A model generated the notes under the pieces. The model saw nothing but the letters and a program-made list of their open reading frames with translations, was not told the DNA's origin and did no database searches. From the NCBI GenBank assembly GCA_947623455.1, contig OX392534.1, positions 40,119,426 to 40,183,425 of the forward strand: a stretch of 64,000 nt of DNA, read 5' to 3'. This document shows positions 36,330 through 49,955 of this stretch, piece by piece. Both the position numbers and the translations under genes were made by a program. Each line of letters begins with the position of its first letter. The stretch's first letter is position 1. The DNA comes from Mimachlamys varia. Taxonomy: Eukaryota; Mollusca; Bivalvia; Pectinida; Pectinidae.

Positions 36330-39300
36330 TTCTGAATTCTGAATATCCATGATGCTCTTCTGGGTAATCATCAATTACACAATTTCTACAATTACTAGAC
36401 CTAAAATTAGTAAACCTTTCTGTATTTATTGTAACGCGAACAGACTGTTTAGGGTGATTTTTTTCAGGTTTTAAAGCTATTTTCAGAAATATTTTGTAAA
36501 ACGAAAGTTGTTGCATCCTAAATTTCCATTCTTTTGTGTTGCAATAAAGGTTTTGTAAAGCATTTGATCGTCTCTCAATTAACGAGTGAATTGTTCTGAT
36601 GCCGCTAAATGGCAAACAGTACAACTAATTTTTGAACCCTAGTCACAAAAACATATATTTTAAAATATGAGCGATTCGTGTAATATATTTCAAATAGAAG
36701 AGTATGTTTTGAGCAGTTTTTATTATTATTTAAATTTGCTAAGGTCGTCTAAAACTTCTTTAATGGTGTTGGGACGCGGAAACTTTATACACACTGCAGA
36801 CAGTATTTCTACCATTCGTTTTTAAATTTCTTAACGTTGCTTCTGGTTTTAATTTTAAAATAGTTCATTGTACTGATAGTGTTACTTATAAACCTATCAC
36901 GGTTCCTATCTACAGATATCATCCATATTTGGGGAGTTCTTGAATCAACAACTAAATACATTTATCTTATAGCGAAAAAAGACAGCAACATCAAGTGGTT
37001 CTGAGTACCTGCTCCCGTTTTGCTTTCTCTTAATTGTGTTCGTTGATAACAGGTCAAAGACCAGAAACTGTGGCATATACTGATATTAAGTACGTTTTAA
37101 TTGTTTTCTATTTACGCCAAATCATCTGAACGAAAATAAATGGGACTTCTAAACTTTTCGCTGTACATAGTATTTTCATTGGTACTATTGGCTGTACCAA
37201 TAATGAACCTACCCGAATTGGCTTATTCCTTCATTGAATCAAATTCACAAACTCTAACATGTTTCGCTATGCTATTATTTATGTCATATTAAAAAACGAG
37301 GAATCGTTTTATTTGTTAAACCACCGAAGTTTGATAAAATTTATAAAAGCGACATATGTACAAACAATTTAAATCATGTTTTCGCGAATACAACTCGATA
37401 ACGGTCTGTTATAATATGTTAAGCAAGGCGATATTTCAGCTTGACAAATTAAATATATCCGCTTCATTTGAGCCCAAGACTTGATTAATATTCATAAGCT
37501 TGTTGATTCTTTTGATGCCCTTCCATCACAAAAAAAAAATCCCAATCAAGCAGTTGGATTATATTTAAACGCCGTTCCGGTTAAATACTACTTAAAATGT
37601 ATCAATATGATGCAGTAAATATATGCTTTGTAGCAGTATTATGTGTTTGTACCCGCCTTTCCCCTTTAGCTGAATTCCATTTTTATAAACAGGCGCTTCC
37701 TTATTTCTATTTCTATTTCACGTTACAATACATTTAAGGGGGACGAAAATGATTTCTTTCTGTTGTGTCTATATTGTTAAATAGAAAATGTCCACGAAAT
37801 CGTAATATGAATACCAAAATAGTCCATCACCTCTGAAGCGTCATTTAGGAAAAACCCACCTACAAGTATTGGAATCAATATCTTTTTAACCTCCCCTCCC
37901 ACCACGTACACGTTTTTTTTCGTCTGTCTGTCAATCTGATTGTCAAGCTTTGTTTCCGTGCAATAACGACACAAATAGTATTCGATTTTCCTGTACTTGT
38001 TTACAAATTTAAATGCCTGAAGGGCTCGTCCAAGTTCGATGGCCCCTTTTTGGATAGGTTTTGGTGGAGAAAAGACCCCCTTGATTAAGGCTTTAGATTT
38101 TGAAAATTAAACGTTTCAACCTAACGGCAAAATATTTAACCTACAATACGTTTCCACCATTACGAAAGGGAGGGGGGTATTATTTTTACGAATTAGCTTG
38201 TTGATAACTAATGCACAATTTGAAAATTTTGTTTTGATCTTTCAATAAGATCCACTCTTAATGGTCAGAAATTGTACATGTATATCATTATAGTTTTAGG
38301 TTGGGAACTCAACCGTTTGAAAAGCTATGCTTATATTTTGGTGTGCCGTAGAATCTAGTCCATGTAAGACAGTAGGTTATATATTATATATCTCTATGTG
38401 TTATGGCATGCGGCAGAATGTGAAGAAACATTTTTGCTGTATATTTCATTATCAGAATTCGACAAACAAAAGCAAATATTTTAGCTTAACATTAATAATT
38501 CTTTTGGATACATTTAAAATACATCAGAATGTAGATGCACATTTCGAAATTGTATCGCAGGAATGTAATTCATTGTATGCATTGGGCGTTATTTGAATAT
38601 TAATATATAGTAACAAATTAAGAATTGCCTATATTGCCATAGCTTGATTTTCAACGGAATTATTAATCAAATTGTTGCAAATACATGATTTGGTATATAC
38701 TAGAAGTGACATGCGTACAACATGCATCATGAATTGTAAACATTTTACATGTGTATGATTTTGGGAGGAATACTCCCTTCTTTGGAAAGGATGAGTGTCT
38801 ATCAGGTTCATGGTGTAGGACCCTGATATATCCGGATTTTCAACTCCTCAACTTATTCAGAGATCTCATATGTTATTACATGTGCTAAAACTAAGTCGCA
38901 AATTTGTCAGAAAGAGGGTCTTTGGGGAACCTAAAGGAGAAGGGTAGATCACAAATATTATTTCGAAAAGAGGTAGAAATAAACAAAACAATATTATTTC
39001 TGATTGATTTTAAAACAACTGTAAATTAAAAAGCATTTTATCACAGAATGAAATTTTAGTTCAATTTCATCGTAAATTTGAGTCTTCAGACAAAACAGAG
39101 GATTCAATTAAGGGACACTTTCATAGACCTTTTTCAATTTTTTCACAATACATTTCCTTTCTTATTGGTATACGGAGTTAAAATACAACTGTTGCTTAAA
39201 TCAGTACAACTGTTTGCACTATCTTTTTATCTTATACTGTGCTAAGGCTTCTCACACGCATCGCTGACTTCGGTGAATTAAACAATGCAGGAAACATGGC

Positions 39301-40160
39301 ATAATATTATGATAAAAGTATAACATATTAATACTTAATATTATATATTTTATATAATATGCGTTCAGTACTTCTGACTAAAGTAAACTATAGTTCCTGT
39401 TTGTTTCCTTACCTATCAAAGTTAACTTTAAAAGAGTGGCAGTTTGCCACCAAACATGTAACTACGGTAAAATTTCATTTAGGACGTTCGATTTACTGGT
39501 ATTAAAATCTCCTAGCCTCAAATAAAGTATCGTTTTCAATTGATGAGATTAACCCATATCAGGGTTATATCGATTGGTTATTTATGCACGGCGCAGAATT
39601 TCAGCATTTTTTTTAAAGTTGCACTGAAGAAACACGTTTTGTTTTTTTAATTCAAAATCTTATATATACTAGCCTATATATCTGGTATATACCAGTCTAG
39701 ATATGCAATAATTGATGTATATTTAACAGACTCGGGAGTGTGTTTATAGTTGTCAGAGGTGCGTACAACATGCTAGGTTGACCAAAAAACAGACATGTCA
39801 TGCTTTAAAACGCGAAACAAGGCTGGTATTGCACGAACATATCTACTGTTGAGCTGGAAAATACGCTATAGTTATTGACATCCATACCAGCAGATAATCA
39901 ATAACTCAGTATATAAAAGTTGTAACGTAAATACACATTTCATGCAAAAACAGAAATGGACATTTATTTGGATGATAATGCCGATTTCTAAATGCTATCT
40001 GATTTACCCTTCTCCTTGTGCTACCCTTAGCAATACATTCTGCCAAACTTTTGCCCCAATGATCGCGCATGTAATTCAATATAGCAGCTTTGAACAAATT
40101 AATGAGTTAAGAATCTGCAAATTGTTTCATAAAATTAGAATGTTTCATAAAATTAGAATT
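36330..40160. other. No gene recognised
   Basis: AT-rich. Open frames such as 36313-36624 (minus, 103 codons) and 38327-38596 (plus, 89 codons) show no family resemblance or convincing splice context. I cannot exclude single exons. Confidence 0.4.
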
Positions 40161-40166
40161 TATCAT

Positions 40167-40254
40167 TGAACGTCTGTCAAATTATTTTCATTGTCAATAT
40201 CTGGTAATCAGATTGCATTCATATTGATAATATATGCAATCTGACAGACGTTCA
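40167..40254. repeat. Interrupted 21-bp palindrome
   Basis: The right arm, 40234-40254, is contiguous (ATGCAATCTGACAGACGTTC plus A). The left arm is the same sequence inverted but split into 40167-40179 and 40209-40218 by 29 bp of extra AT-rich text. Confidence 0.75.
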
Positions 40255-41733
40255 GTCGCTATCATGTAACATTTTTATTCATTAAGGTTTCTGTTTGTAT
40301 GTAAACAAACTGAAATAACGTTTTGAAAGTCATATTAAGATAAACGATTAACGCAAAGCTATAGGGTTTATATGTATTATCTAAGACGATTTGAAAATCG
40401 TTGACGTCACGTATTTCAAGCTGGCGCCAAAATGACGTCATGCTATGTTTTCAATGATGAATGTGAATGTAATCCAGATTAACATTCAGTTGACGAGGTA
40501 GCATTATAAAACGTTAAATATATAAGTAAATCAAAAAAGGGGAAATCGTATTAAGGTTAATATGTTTACATTATGAAAATCATAATAATTTCAAATACCA
40601 TAACCTTTGACGCAATTGATATCAAGATGATGTACGTTGTATGTTTTTCATTTTAATTTTTATCTTATTTACCGTGTATTTTTTTTTAAATCTATGCATT
40701 ATTCTTATACAAAAGTGGTATTTTTCTAGCATTACATAAATGTAAAGGTTCCGGGTTTAAACGTTAATACAACAAAAGTCAACGGTGTATTTAGCCAGAT
40801 ATATTAAATGTTTTTTTTCGAGGTGAATGGGATGGAGGGTTAGGTTAATATTTGTGTATTTATAACACAAATTGATTAAAAACGTATAATGTATGAGTCA
40901 CTAAAACTTTTGTTCTTGCAGAGAAATATATAATATATTTTGATAATAAGAAATTGTCTGACAATTTAGCGGATATCTAGAGAAAATTGAATAAATCCTT
41001 CATTATATGGTTATTTGAAATTTAAGTACATGTTGTATATTAAAAATCAAATTAATCCTATTTCTTTTGATTTCTTTATATGACAGCGGCCTGCGTACTG
41101 CCTATTTCTTGCTATATTTTAACTGTTTTATTATTATTATTATTAATGAAGTAAGCAGTAAGCAGGACGCTGGCGTTTTTTTATATTGATTTTTGGTCGT
41201 TACAGAGACATATACAGCTATAGATTGGCAACTCGCGAATGTCTCGCAATCACATACATTAGCCTTTTGCTCGTGGAGATCCGTCGCGGGTTGCGGTCGC
41301 GTGTATAGTAAGAAATATTATGATATCTTATAAAATTGGAACCACGTACAGATATAAAGCTGCCATTCTAATAAATGGAATTTAAATGACAGCTTTGTCT
41401 TTTTTACTCCATGATGTTATGGCTGCTAGTAAAGGCACTTCCTAATATTAAATAACGATATTTTATCAAATCAATTAAGCAATTTTGTAGTTTACAAAGT
41501 TCAACATTAATAAAACAATATACAAAGTAGTATAGCAAATAAACCACCACACAGATTTAAGACTGATTGTCTAAAAAAATATTAAATGTCTTGCCAAAGT
41601 TGTTCTAGTATTATATTGTTTTGGCTGTCTGTAATTGACTTAACACTCCAAAATCAAGATACATTCCCAGATGTATAAAGCATATTTTGTATGTATTCCA
41701 CAAAGCTTATATCATAAACAAAGAACAACAATA

Positions 41734-42060
41734 CTGGAGCCTCCATAGCCACAGTTAATCTCATTTGAGTAGTGGCACGGTACTTAATATACACATTTTC
41801 GTAGTACACGATTTGAAATTATACAGAACTAGTTTAATGTTACCCTCTAAATTAATAAATTAAAGGGGTTTTACGCACCCGACCCTTCTGCTTCTACATT
41901 AGTTTAGAAATGTTGTATTCCTACCTTTTGGCCCCTAGCATCACTGAAGAGTCCTAGGAGGACGAACCAGCTGTACGATGCAGTTTAATTCATTGTTTCG
42001 GCATACTGTATCTATCACTAAATTTAAGAGGTGCAGCATATGTGTGTGTTACGTGGTCTT
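41734..42060 (+). repeat. Hammerhead-bearing repeat, copy 3 (solitary)
   Basis: Same borders as copy 2 (CTGGAGCCTCC to ACGTGGTCTT) with no PLE sequence on either side, which supports it being an independent mobile unit of about 325 bp. Confidence 0.8.
41938..41981 (+). ncRNA. Hammerhead ribozyme motif with core substitution
   Basis: CTGAAGA and helix II are intact, but GAAA reads GAAC, changing the A15.1 partner of the cleavage-site U. Helix I has GCATCA/CGATGC with one mismatch next to the cleavage site. Probably inactive or weak. Confidence 0.7.
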
Positions 42061-42739
42061 AAATCTATTGAAGGAAATAAATCAACAAACAGATTTAAAA
42101 TTAGCCGTCTTCTCCATACAAACATCAGAAAACAACAAACACTTCTGTATGTTTGCCTGACTAGCCTGTCGCGTGCAGTATTAGGAGTTTATTAAAAATG
42201 AAAAACACCAGGATATGTAAATACTAAATTCAACTTTATACCATCACGTACAATCACCTGTACGTATGCGTACACACTTAACGTAGCCATGTGCAATCAA
42301 CCGTACACCTTTCAACAATCACATATAATCTGCCATCGAAATTATCGTCATTTAATCCACCATATTCCCTTAACCCAATGCACTGGCATCTTTTCTCATA
42401 TCTACTCACACCATCCCATCCGTATTATCAGCAGTTATCGAAACAACAGTTCTCTGAAAGGAAACCTAGCGAGCCACCCAACCTGAAAACCCTATACGGG
42501 ACTACAGGAGGTGCACCAGACCTGAATGCTTAGGCTTTATAAATTTCTGGGATTTTGCATAAAACCGTATCCTATCAATACTGCCATACGGAACCACAAA
42601 CAAAAAGCATATCTAATATAAACTAATCTATCAAATAGAAAAAAATATTCCTCTACTAGTGTTTGAAAAACTATTCTGTAAAATAGATTAAAAATGTATG
42701 AATTATAACATGTTACTGCGAGTCGACGCGCTAGAAAAG

Positions 42740-43201
42740 TGGCGTACCTACTTGCGTACCCTCACTTTCCCACGTCAATCCACGTGCTAACATTCTGATT
42801 GGCTAACCCGATCTGACAGAAAACCACCCGTAATTCCACCCGTGATTAATACGTACCGACAAGACAAATAATTCCCGCTATTACTTCGAAACGCGGGAAT
42901 ATTTTAATCTAGCAAACCAGGAGTTTGATTTAAAGTCTTGCTTATTTGTGTTTGCATGGTCTACAGTATCATTCTAAAATTACGATTAATTCTCAGATCA
43001 ATGATACACTTTCCTCATTAGTTCTTGAAGTCGAGCTTAAAACCAACAAATAGAAAAAAATATAAATTAATTGTCTTCGGAAAAACTTTCTCAGAAAAAT
43101 AAACTGTAGCATGATATAAATTTTGATAATTTGCGTTTCGGAACAGTATCGTACACCGTAGCAATAAAATCGGCGACATCCAAAAAGACGACCAGACACG
43201 A
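42740..43201 (+). promoter_or_regulatory. Possible promoter and first exon
   Basis: A locally GC-richer stretch holds a CACGTG E-box (42781), an inverted CCAAT box (ATTGG, 42798-42802) and an inverted pair ATTCCCGC/GCGGGAAT (42871-42878, 42893-42900) resembling twin E2F sites. A consensus donor GTAAGT follows at 43202. This looks like a TATA-less promoter and untranslated exon, but no downstream coding exon can be linked with confidence; a short candidate with ATG lies at 47,458. Confidence 0.3.
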
Positions 43202-43609
43202 GTAAGTTTCGGTAAGAGAAAGGGGTTGTTTCTTATCTCTAGCCTTATATGTTTCTGGTCCTTATTTTAAAGGATATATATGTACAACATGCAAAATATT
43301 GGAGTATTGCCTTAATATACATAAATCATTATCTTTTATTCGAATTCAGTGGGTCAAAGAATGTCATTTTTTTTGTGACAAGATAATTGGTTGTTTTTTC
43401 CTTCTTGTAATCATTGTTATGTTGTTTTTAATGAAAGTGAAATCAAATACAAATAACTTTGGCTTAGGTTTGCTTTCGGTTTAGCTTGCTAGCAAAAGAG
43501 AGAAAACTTTTGGACCCTTATTGACGTTGATTAACCGTCACTGTATTAAAACGTTTTGACGTTTTGGTTGTAGATCAAATACGTCTTTGTATCAATACAT
43601 TTTGTCATA

Positions 43610-43644
43610 CCCCCCCACCCCCCCCCCCCCCCCCCCCCCCCCCC
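43610..43644. repeat. Poly-C tract (C27 preceded by C7A)
   Basis: Simple run of C at 43618-43644. Length is likely polymorphic and prone to sequencing error. Confidence 0.9.
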
Positions 43645-43974
43645 TGTCAATAAAAAGTATGAAACTGTAATGAAAGAAGTCAATAATGATAACCGGTTCA
43701 TTTAACTTTTTATTCAAAATTAAAGTATATTTCTTTAGAATGCTTTATTATACCTATTTTTTTTACAGTACTTTGTTTTTTCTTACTTTTCAAATTCTCT
43801 ATCTTTTCTGTGTGTATATTTGAAAGACATCATTGATAATTCGCAACGTCCAAATTACTATTTAATAAAAAAATAAATAAAAGACGATACCTTTTTGCCA
43901 ATCGATATTTGTTTAAACAGCGTTGCGAACAAAATAACGGTAATGCTATTGTATTGCTTATGTTTGTGAAATCA

Positions 43975-45135
43975 TGTACAGGGAGTGTAATGTAGAAATG
44001 TAAAATCATATATAGAGAGTGTAATATAGTAATTAAAAATCATGTATAGAGAGTGTAATATAGTAATGTAAAATCATTTATAGAGAGTGTAATATAGTAA
44101 TGTAAAATCATGTATAGAGAGTGTAATGTAGAAGTGTAATATAGTAATGTAAAATCATGTAAAGAGATTGTAATGTAGTAATGTAAAATCATGTATAGAG
44201 ATTGCAATGTAGTAGTGTAATATAGTAATGTAAAATCATATATGTAATGAGATTGTAATGTAGTTGTGTAATATAGTAATGTACATCATGTATAGAGAGT
44301 GTAATATAGTAATGTAAAATCATGTAGAGATTGTAATGTAGTTGTTTATTATAGTAATTTAAAATCACGTAAAGAGAGTGTAATATAGTAATGTAAAATC
44401 ATGTATAGAGATTGTAATGTAGAAGTGTAATATAGTAATGTAAAATCGTATATAGAGATTGTAATGTAGTAGTGTAATATAGTAATGTAAAATCATATAT
44501 GTAATGAGATTGTAATGTAGTTGTGTAATATAGTAATGTACATCATGTATAGAGAGTGTAATATAGTAATGTAAAATCATGTAAAGAGATTGTAATGTAG
44601 TAGTGTAATATAGTTATATAAAACCAAGTATAAAGTGTGTAATATAGTAATGTAAAATCATGTATAGAGATTGCATTGTAGTAGTGTAATATAGTAATGT
44701 AAAATCATATATGTAAAGAGTGTAATGTAGTAATGTTAAATCATGTATAAAGAGTTAATATAGTAATGTAAAATCATGTATAGAGAGTGTAATATAGTAA
44801 TGTAAAATCATGTATAGAGAGTGTAATATAGTAATGTAAAATCATGTATAGAGATTGTAATGTAGTAATGAAAATCATGTATAGAGATTGTAAAGTAGTA
44901 ATGTCAAATCATGTATAGAGAGTGTAATATAGTAATGTAAAATCATGTATAAAGAGTGTAATATAGTAATGTGAAATCATGTATCGAGATTGTAATGTAG
45001 TAGTATAATATTGTAATGTAAAATCATGTATAGAGATTGTAATGTAACAGTGTAATAGTGTAATGTAAAATCATGTATACGGTGTGTAATATGGTAATGT
45101 AAAATTTTGTATAGAGATTGTAATATGGTGGTGGT
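43975..45135. repeat. AT-rich minisatellite, ~34-bp unit
   Basis: More than 30 variant copies of TAGAGA(G/T)TGTAATATAGT followed by AATGTAAAATCATGTA. Some units carry an extra GTAGTGTAATA block. Minus-strand ORFs rich in ILHYYIT are produced by the repeat and are not genes. Confidence 0.92.
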
Positions 45136-45139
45136 GCGA

Positions 45140-47890
45140 GGTAGAAAAATGTAACAAAAGATTTTCAAAATACCCTGTATTTGCTTCATTATGAAATATA
45201 TCCCGTCAGGTTATATAGTATGTATTATTAACGGTTTAGATTTTATTGATATATGTATATCAAGCACCTGAGTTTGTAGGTGTATAAAGCAAGAACAAAC
45301 GAAATGAAGATAAAAAATAGTTTGTACATCTCTTAGTCGTTGCACCCCATATTACATATACATTCTAAGATTCAAATGATATTTGTTATTTTTAGCATGC
45401 AATGTAATCATATATTTCGAGTTTGTTTTACACACCTGAGTACCCAGGTGTAAATATCAGCTCAAAACGTTTTAAGAGATCGGTTAAAATAAAGTTTGAA
45501 GGAATTTACTTTATAGAATCTTTAGTTGATAATGTAAATAATAATTCAAAAGCGTTTTATCAATCAAAGTAGCTCATTTTGTTCATATTCTAATTTTTTT
45601 GCTGTTATAATTATATGTCACTGATATATTTCCCTATTCTTGTAGAAACATTATGTATAAGGGCAAACTTGTTGATATATTTAGTTTGAAATAATTATAC
45701 ATAATAGCTCATTCAAGTTTAGTCAGGGTGCATTATTTTTTTATTTTAGCACTTTTTTTTGTGAGCTTTGTCAAAATAATGTAAGTTCACAAAATTTGAT
45801 GAAATTCAGACTGAAAATAACCTTAGAATCACAAAAAAAATTGATAGAACTTCAGATATCTGTATCTTTGCAAACGAATTTTATGAAATGTCTATGTTCA
45901 TGCATTATCTCTTTATGTAAATTCAAAGACGATACTTATTATTAGAATAGCATCTTTCGGAAAAATGGCACTGTTTATTCCAATTGACCATTCTGAATCG
46001 TGAATAGTGAGTGAGATTTCAGCGGTGTATAGTCGCGACACTGGTCATTTGTACGTCTGGCATGATAAAAGAAACAACAGACGGTTTCGAAAGCTGTCGA
46101 AATAATTTTCAATTTTTGTTTTTGTTAAAAAACAAGTGTGTCTTTTTAATATAAAAAATATCTATTTAGATTTCATTTCTGTTAATTCACTTAAAGCACT
46201 GCGTCTTCTAGATGACTTGTTCTCAATAATTTGCCTTCAAATATGTATCTGTCTTTGGGATATACGATCAGCATCATTCTTAAATGATTACTGTCTTTTC
46301 AGTATTTTATGTTTTGTTATGAAGGCGTTTTTTTTTTCTTTCTTGACAAGGGGTCGGTTTGCCCTGAATATTTAATTACTTCCCTTGCTTGCACAGTCAT
46401 AATTACTGTTATTAATGTATATAAACTTTGCAGTGGGTTTTTTCATTTTGTAAATATTTATTTTCCCTTTAATGTTCAATGTGTTTTCTAGTTATAAGTG
46501 TTTAAGGTAGAGTGTTGCCTTAAAAATTCACCTGCGATAAAGATGCCTCCTTAGAAACTTACAAAAATATTCTGAGCAATATTTGTTGAACTGTGTAAAA
46601 TGTACACATGTATTCTGCAGTGCTTTATTGGGATACATACTTGTTATACATTGTCGCTTACCTTTACTTTAATTGTAACTAAAGAGCCTGAGTTTGTAGG
46701 TTTGTATTGTGATTAAAGTCAAAGGTGATGACATTCAAAAAGGATCATGAGTTTTAAGGTCAAAAACATCCACTCGTACACGCACTGAGATGAATGTCTT
46801 AGATAGAGTTGTCAAACTATCCCTTATTTCATAATAAACGTTTGCTAACCTTTTAATTATTAATATGAATATATGAACACGTAGGTGTGCGCAATTTGCC
46901 AAGAGTGTTAAAATATTGCGTTAAATACAGAGTCCAGAGTAGTATGAACATTTTCTAAAGAACATTTTGCTTTCTATAACATGTAAATGTTTATTCTAAG
47001 TTGTCTGGATATCTTATTTCCCTCTTTTCTCCACCACAATAGTGACGGTCATTTTTTCCCTCACAATATATAATATAAATTGTCTATTTAAATGTATAAC
47101 TTTATTTTACTTAATATTCATTGTTTATACCATTCAATATTTTCCGTTAAAGAAGCATGATCGAAAAAAATATAGATTTTGTAAATAAATTTTCAGTTAA
47201 TTCGTAAATAAGAAAGTTGAAACCGTTATAATCTATTATTGGCCTTTTTCACGCAAATCGTATGAGACCTACATGTATTTTTTCTCTTAGAACATTATAG
47301 TTGAAATCAAATAAAGCATCTTGTGTCTAAATGTTTTTAATGGAACATAAGCATTGTAGTGAACTTCATGATTTGTAAACCATCTTTTATGTACAATAAA
47401 GCTTTTCTTCCATATCTTTTTTTTATTTTTTGATTGTCATTTTTAGCAAATCCCTATGGATCCAACGGTATCACAACAAGAAGTTACTAAAAGAGCAATG
47501 CATTCACAGCCGAGAAGTATATGAGCTTAAGAAGTACAAGAATACTCTAAACATACAGTTTTTAGTGGTATATACGTTGAAATCTGCATGTAGCTATTTT
47601 CGCGATAATAGCATTCCTTCAATACTATGATCGCGCTGTTTAAAGATTGTGTATATTGCTTTCTACAGCAAGACATATGAATGCACAAATCAATCATTGC
47701 GCGTATGTTTTAATGCAGTTATACACTTCAATTTTACTTTGTCCAAATAAGTATGGCTACATTATGTAAACCATGTGTTCTAGAAGGAAAGCGAAACTAG
47801 GTGTTTCGAAATGGTAGATGTGTTTTGTAGTATTGAGGAACACAACCATGGAGCAGAGACAAAAAAAATATAACGCTTTCAACATTATTT
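45140..47890. other. No gene recognised; possible tiny exon near 47,448
   Basis: AT-rich. At 47,448 an ATTTTTAG acceptor-like site precedes an ATG at 47,458 (MDPTVSQQEVTKRAMHSQPR) that would end at a GTATAT donor. It is too short and isolated to call a gene. Confidence 0.3.
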
Positions 47891-47899
47891 CTACAAAAT

Positions 47900-48095
47900 C
47901 GACTATTTAATGTAAATCCTGGTCACATCCAAGCCAACATCAATCCTCATAAATGAGAATCGAGTCATTACAAATAAGTAAACTCATAAACGTCCATCTT
48001 CATATCACACAGAAAATACAGAATATTTCTCAATTAGATCAAGATGGCGACCAGCTGACATCTATCACGAAAATCTCGATATTCAGAGTAAGCCT
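47900..48095 (-). pseudogene. PLE fragment (RT C-terminus), minus strand
   Basis: Complement of the RT end: AAACGTCCATCTTCATATCA, TTTCTCAATTAGATCAAGAT and GTGATAGATGTCAGCTG on the complementary strand. Confidence 0.65.
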
Positions 48096-48219
48096 TAGAA
48101 TAACAAATCAACTGCAACATGTTAACACCATAGTCATAAAACCTTAATTACAGTTGTGTTCGTAGAGTCAAAATACACATACCTTACGCATTTGAGTGAA
48201 ATTGGACTATATTTAAAAT

Positions 48220-48620
48220 TTTGACTAATTAGAGGCCAGGATATGGCGGCCATTTTGTTTAATCATGCAACCAAGTTGCTGTATTTTTTTCGAGGAATTA
48301 TACACCTACATACCAAAGTTCATCGAAATAAGATAGTATTTTAATTCTAACCAATCAGAGGACATGAAATGGTTTTTTTTTTAATCAGAAAGCTTATGAA
48401 AATACTCTCTAATACACATACATACCAAATTTCTTTTTCGTCAGCAACTTTGTTTGAATATTGATTGTCTTTAGTACTTTTGAAAGAGAACTGTATAAAG
48501 AATCATTCAATAAAGTCTCATCAAAATCCAAGAATTAGAACATACGTTATATTTGTATGAGCGAACAAGTTTTAACCAATCAGAAACGAGGAAATGGCGG
48601 CCATTTGAATTTCTTGAAAA
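48220..48620. repeat. Degenerate repeats with ATGGCGGCCATTT
   Basis: Three diverged repeats near 48,220, 48,345 and 48,575, each with AACCAATCAGA or TAATTAGAGG before GGACATGAAATGG / GGCGGCCATTT. The text type resembles the 172-bp unit at 1.5-2.0 kb. Confidence 0.45.
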
Positions 48621-49374
48621 GACATGCCTATCACACCAGAAGTACATGTAGACAACCGATACCGATAAGTATCGCAACAATCCTTTCCGAAGAGAGTTCC
48701 GGACACTAATGTCTGAAGGAAAAAAGAAGACTTAAATATTAATCAGATACCTTATCAGATTTTCTTACTTTGTTACATTACTACACGCAAATTTTAATTA
48801 AATATGTTATCGTATTCATTATGACATTGTATCATTCTTTATTTACTTTAGTACCTGGGCTACACTGTATTTATTTGAACTCCTAGTGAATTTAGCAGGT
48901 TTCATTTGTTAGTTGCAGGCTATCCATCTTTGTCGAAGTAGGTGAGATGACCATTACTTTATTAATCATAGATATATACAATTGTAATGATAAACTTTGA
49001 ACCGTCTCTTACTATGACACTATCTCAACAAAAGAACTTGCTAGCTCGTCTGACCTGAGATTTAAAGACAGATTACAGTCTAAATTATTTGAGATATATA
49101 CTGTATGTTATATATGCTATCTATAGCCTGTTTCCTGATATTTCACTTGAAACATAAGAAAAAACGAATACTTTGTATATCATTTGGTGTAAATGTACCC
49201 AATACAATCTTCGAAACATTCTAAAAATAAAGCTAATTTAACTCACCTGCATTGAGCCTTTAAAAGTAAGTGAATGTTAAAGGCTCACGACTTTCCTTTT
49301 GGACCACACTTCTTGCTATTGATATATCTTGCTCAAACAAAAGTGTTGATACATGTAGTTATGACTAGGCCCCA

Positions 49375-49955
49375 GGTAAAAGTACAAGATAATACGACCG
49401 GACGAGTAAGAGTCTTCTGCTTCATCGACGACATCGGCCATGTAAATCTTTGTCACATCCAAGTCATCAAATTGAGAACCGAGTTATAACAAATAAACGC
49501 AATTATGAGCTTATTCAAAAACGTCCATCTTTTTATCATACAAAATATTTCTCAAAGAGACCAAGATGGCAACCATAAAATGTGCGCATAATCCTCTTCA
49601 TCCTGAATCTTCAGAATCCCTGTGAAGTAAGTTTGTTTGTCAGAAGCCGACTTCTATCACGAGAGCAAGTCCTAAAATAACTAATCAATTGCGACAACAT
49701 AGGTTGGAGAAGCAGGGCTGTTACTATCAAAAAAGCTCATGATCGAAAAATTAAAATCGTCACATTAATCATATACATGTAGGTTAGTAAATACGATCAA
49801 AAGGGTCAGTAAACATCTTGTTATTAATAACCAACACGCCGTTGATATATAAGAAAGTGAAATAAATGTTTTTTGCTACACGCCCGGGTTCTTCCATAAT
49901 TTTAGCCTCGTATGAAAATGTAAAAAAATTAAATCAGCTAAGAGTCGGGCACAGT
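49375..49955 (-). pseudogene. PLE RT fragment, minus strand
   Basis: Reads on the minus strand from the LADLF region (49,900-49,940) through an altered catalytic box (YING instead of YIDD, about 49,850) to the C-terminus and the tail at 49,375-49,450. It ends abruptly at 49,955 against an oppositely oriented tail. Confidence 0.72.

Noticed and set aside
43618..43644. C27 run as a functional i-motif
   Set aside because: A bare homopolymer with no neighbouring regulatory context; length may be a sequencing artefact.
43975..45135. CRISPR-like array (34-bp periodic repeat)
   Set aside because: Repeats are contiguous with no unique spacers, degenerate and AT-rich: a eukaryotic minisatellite.
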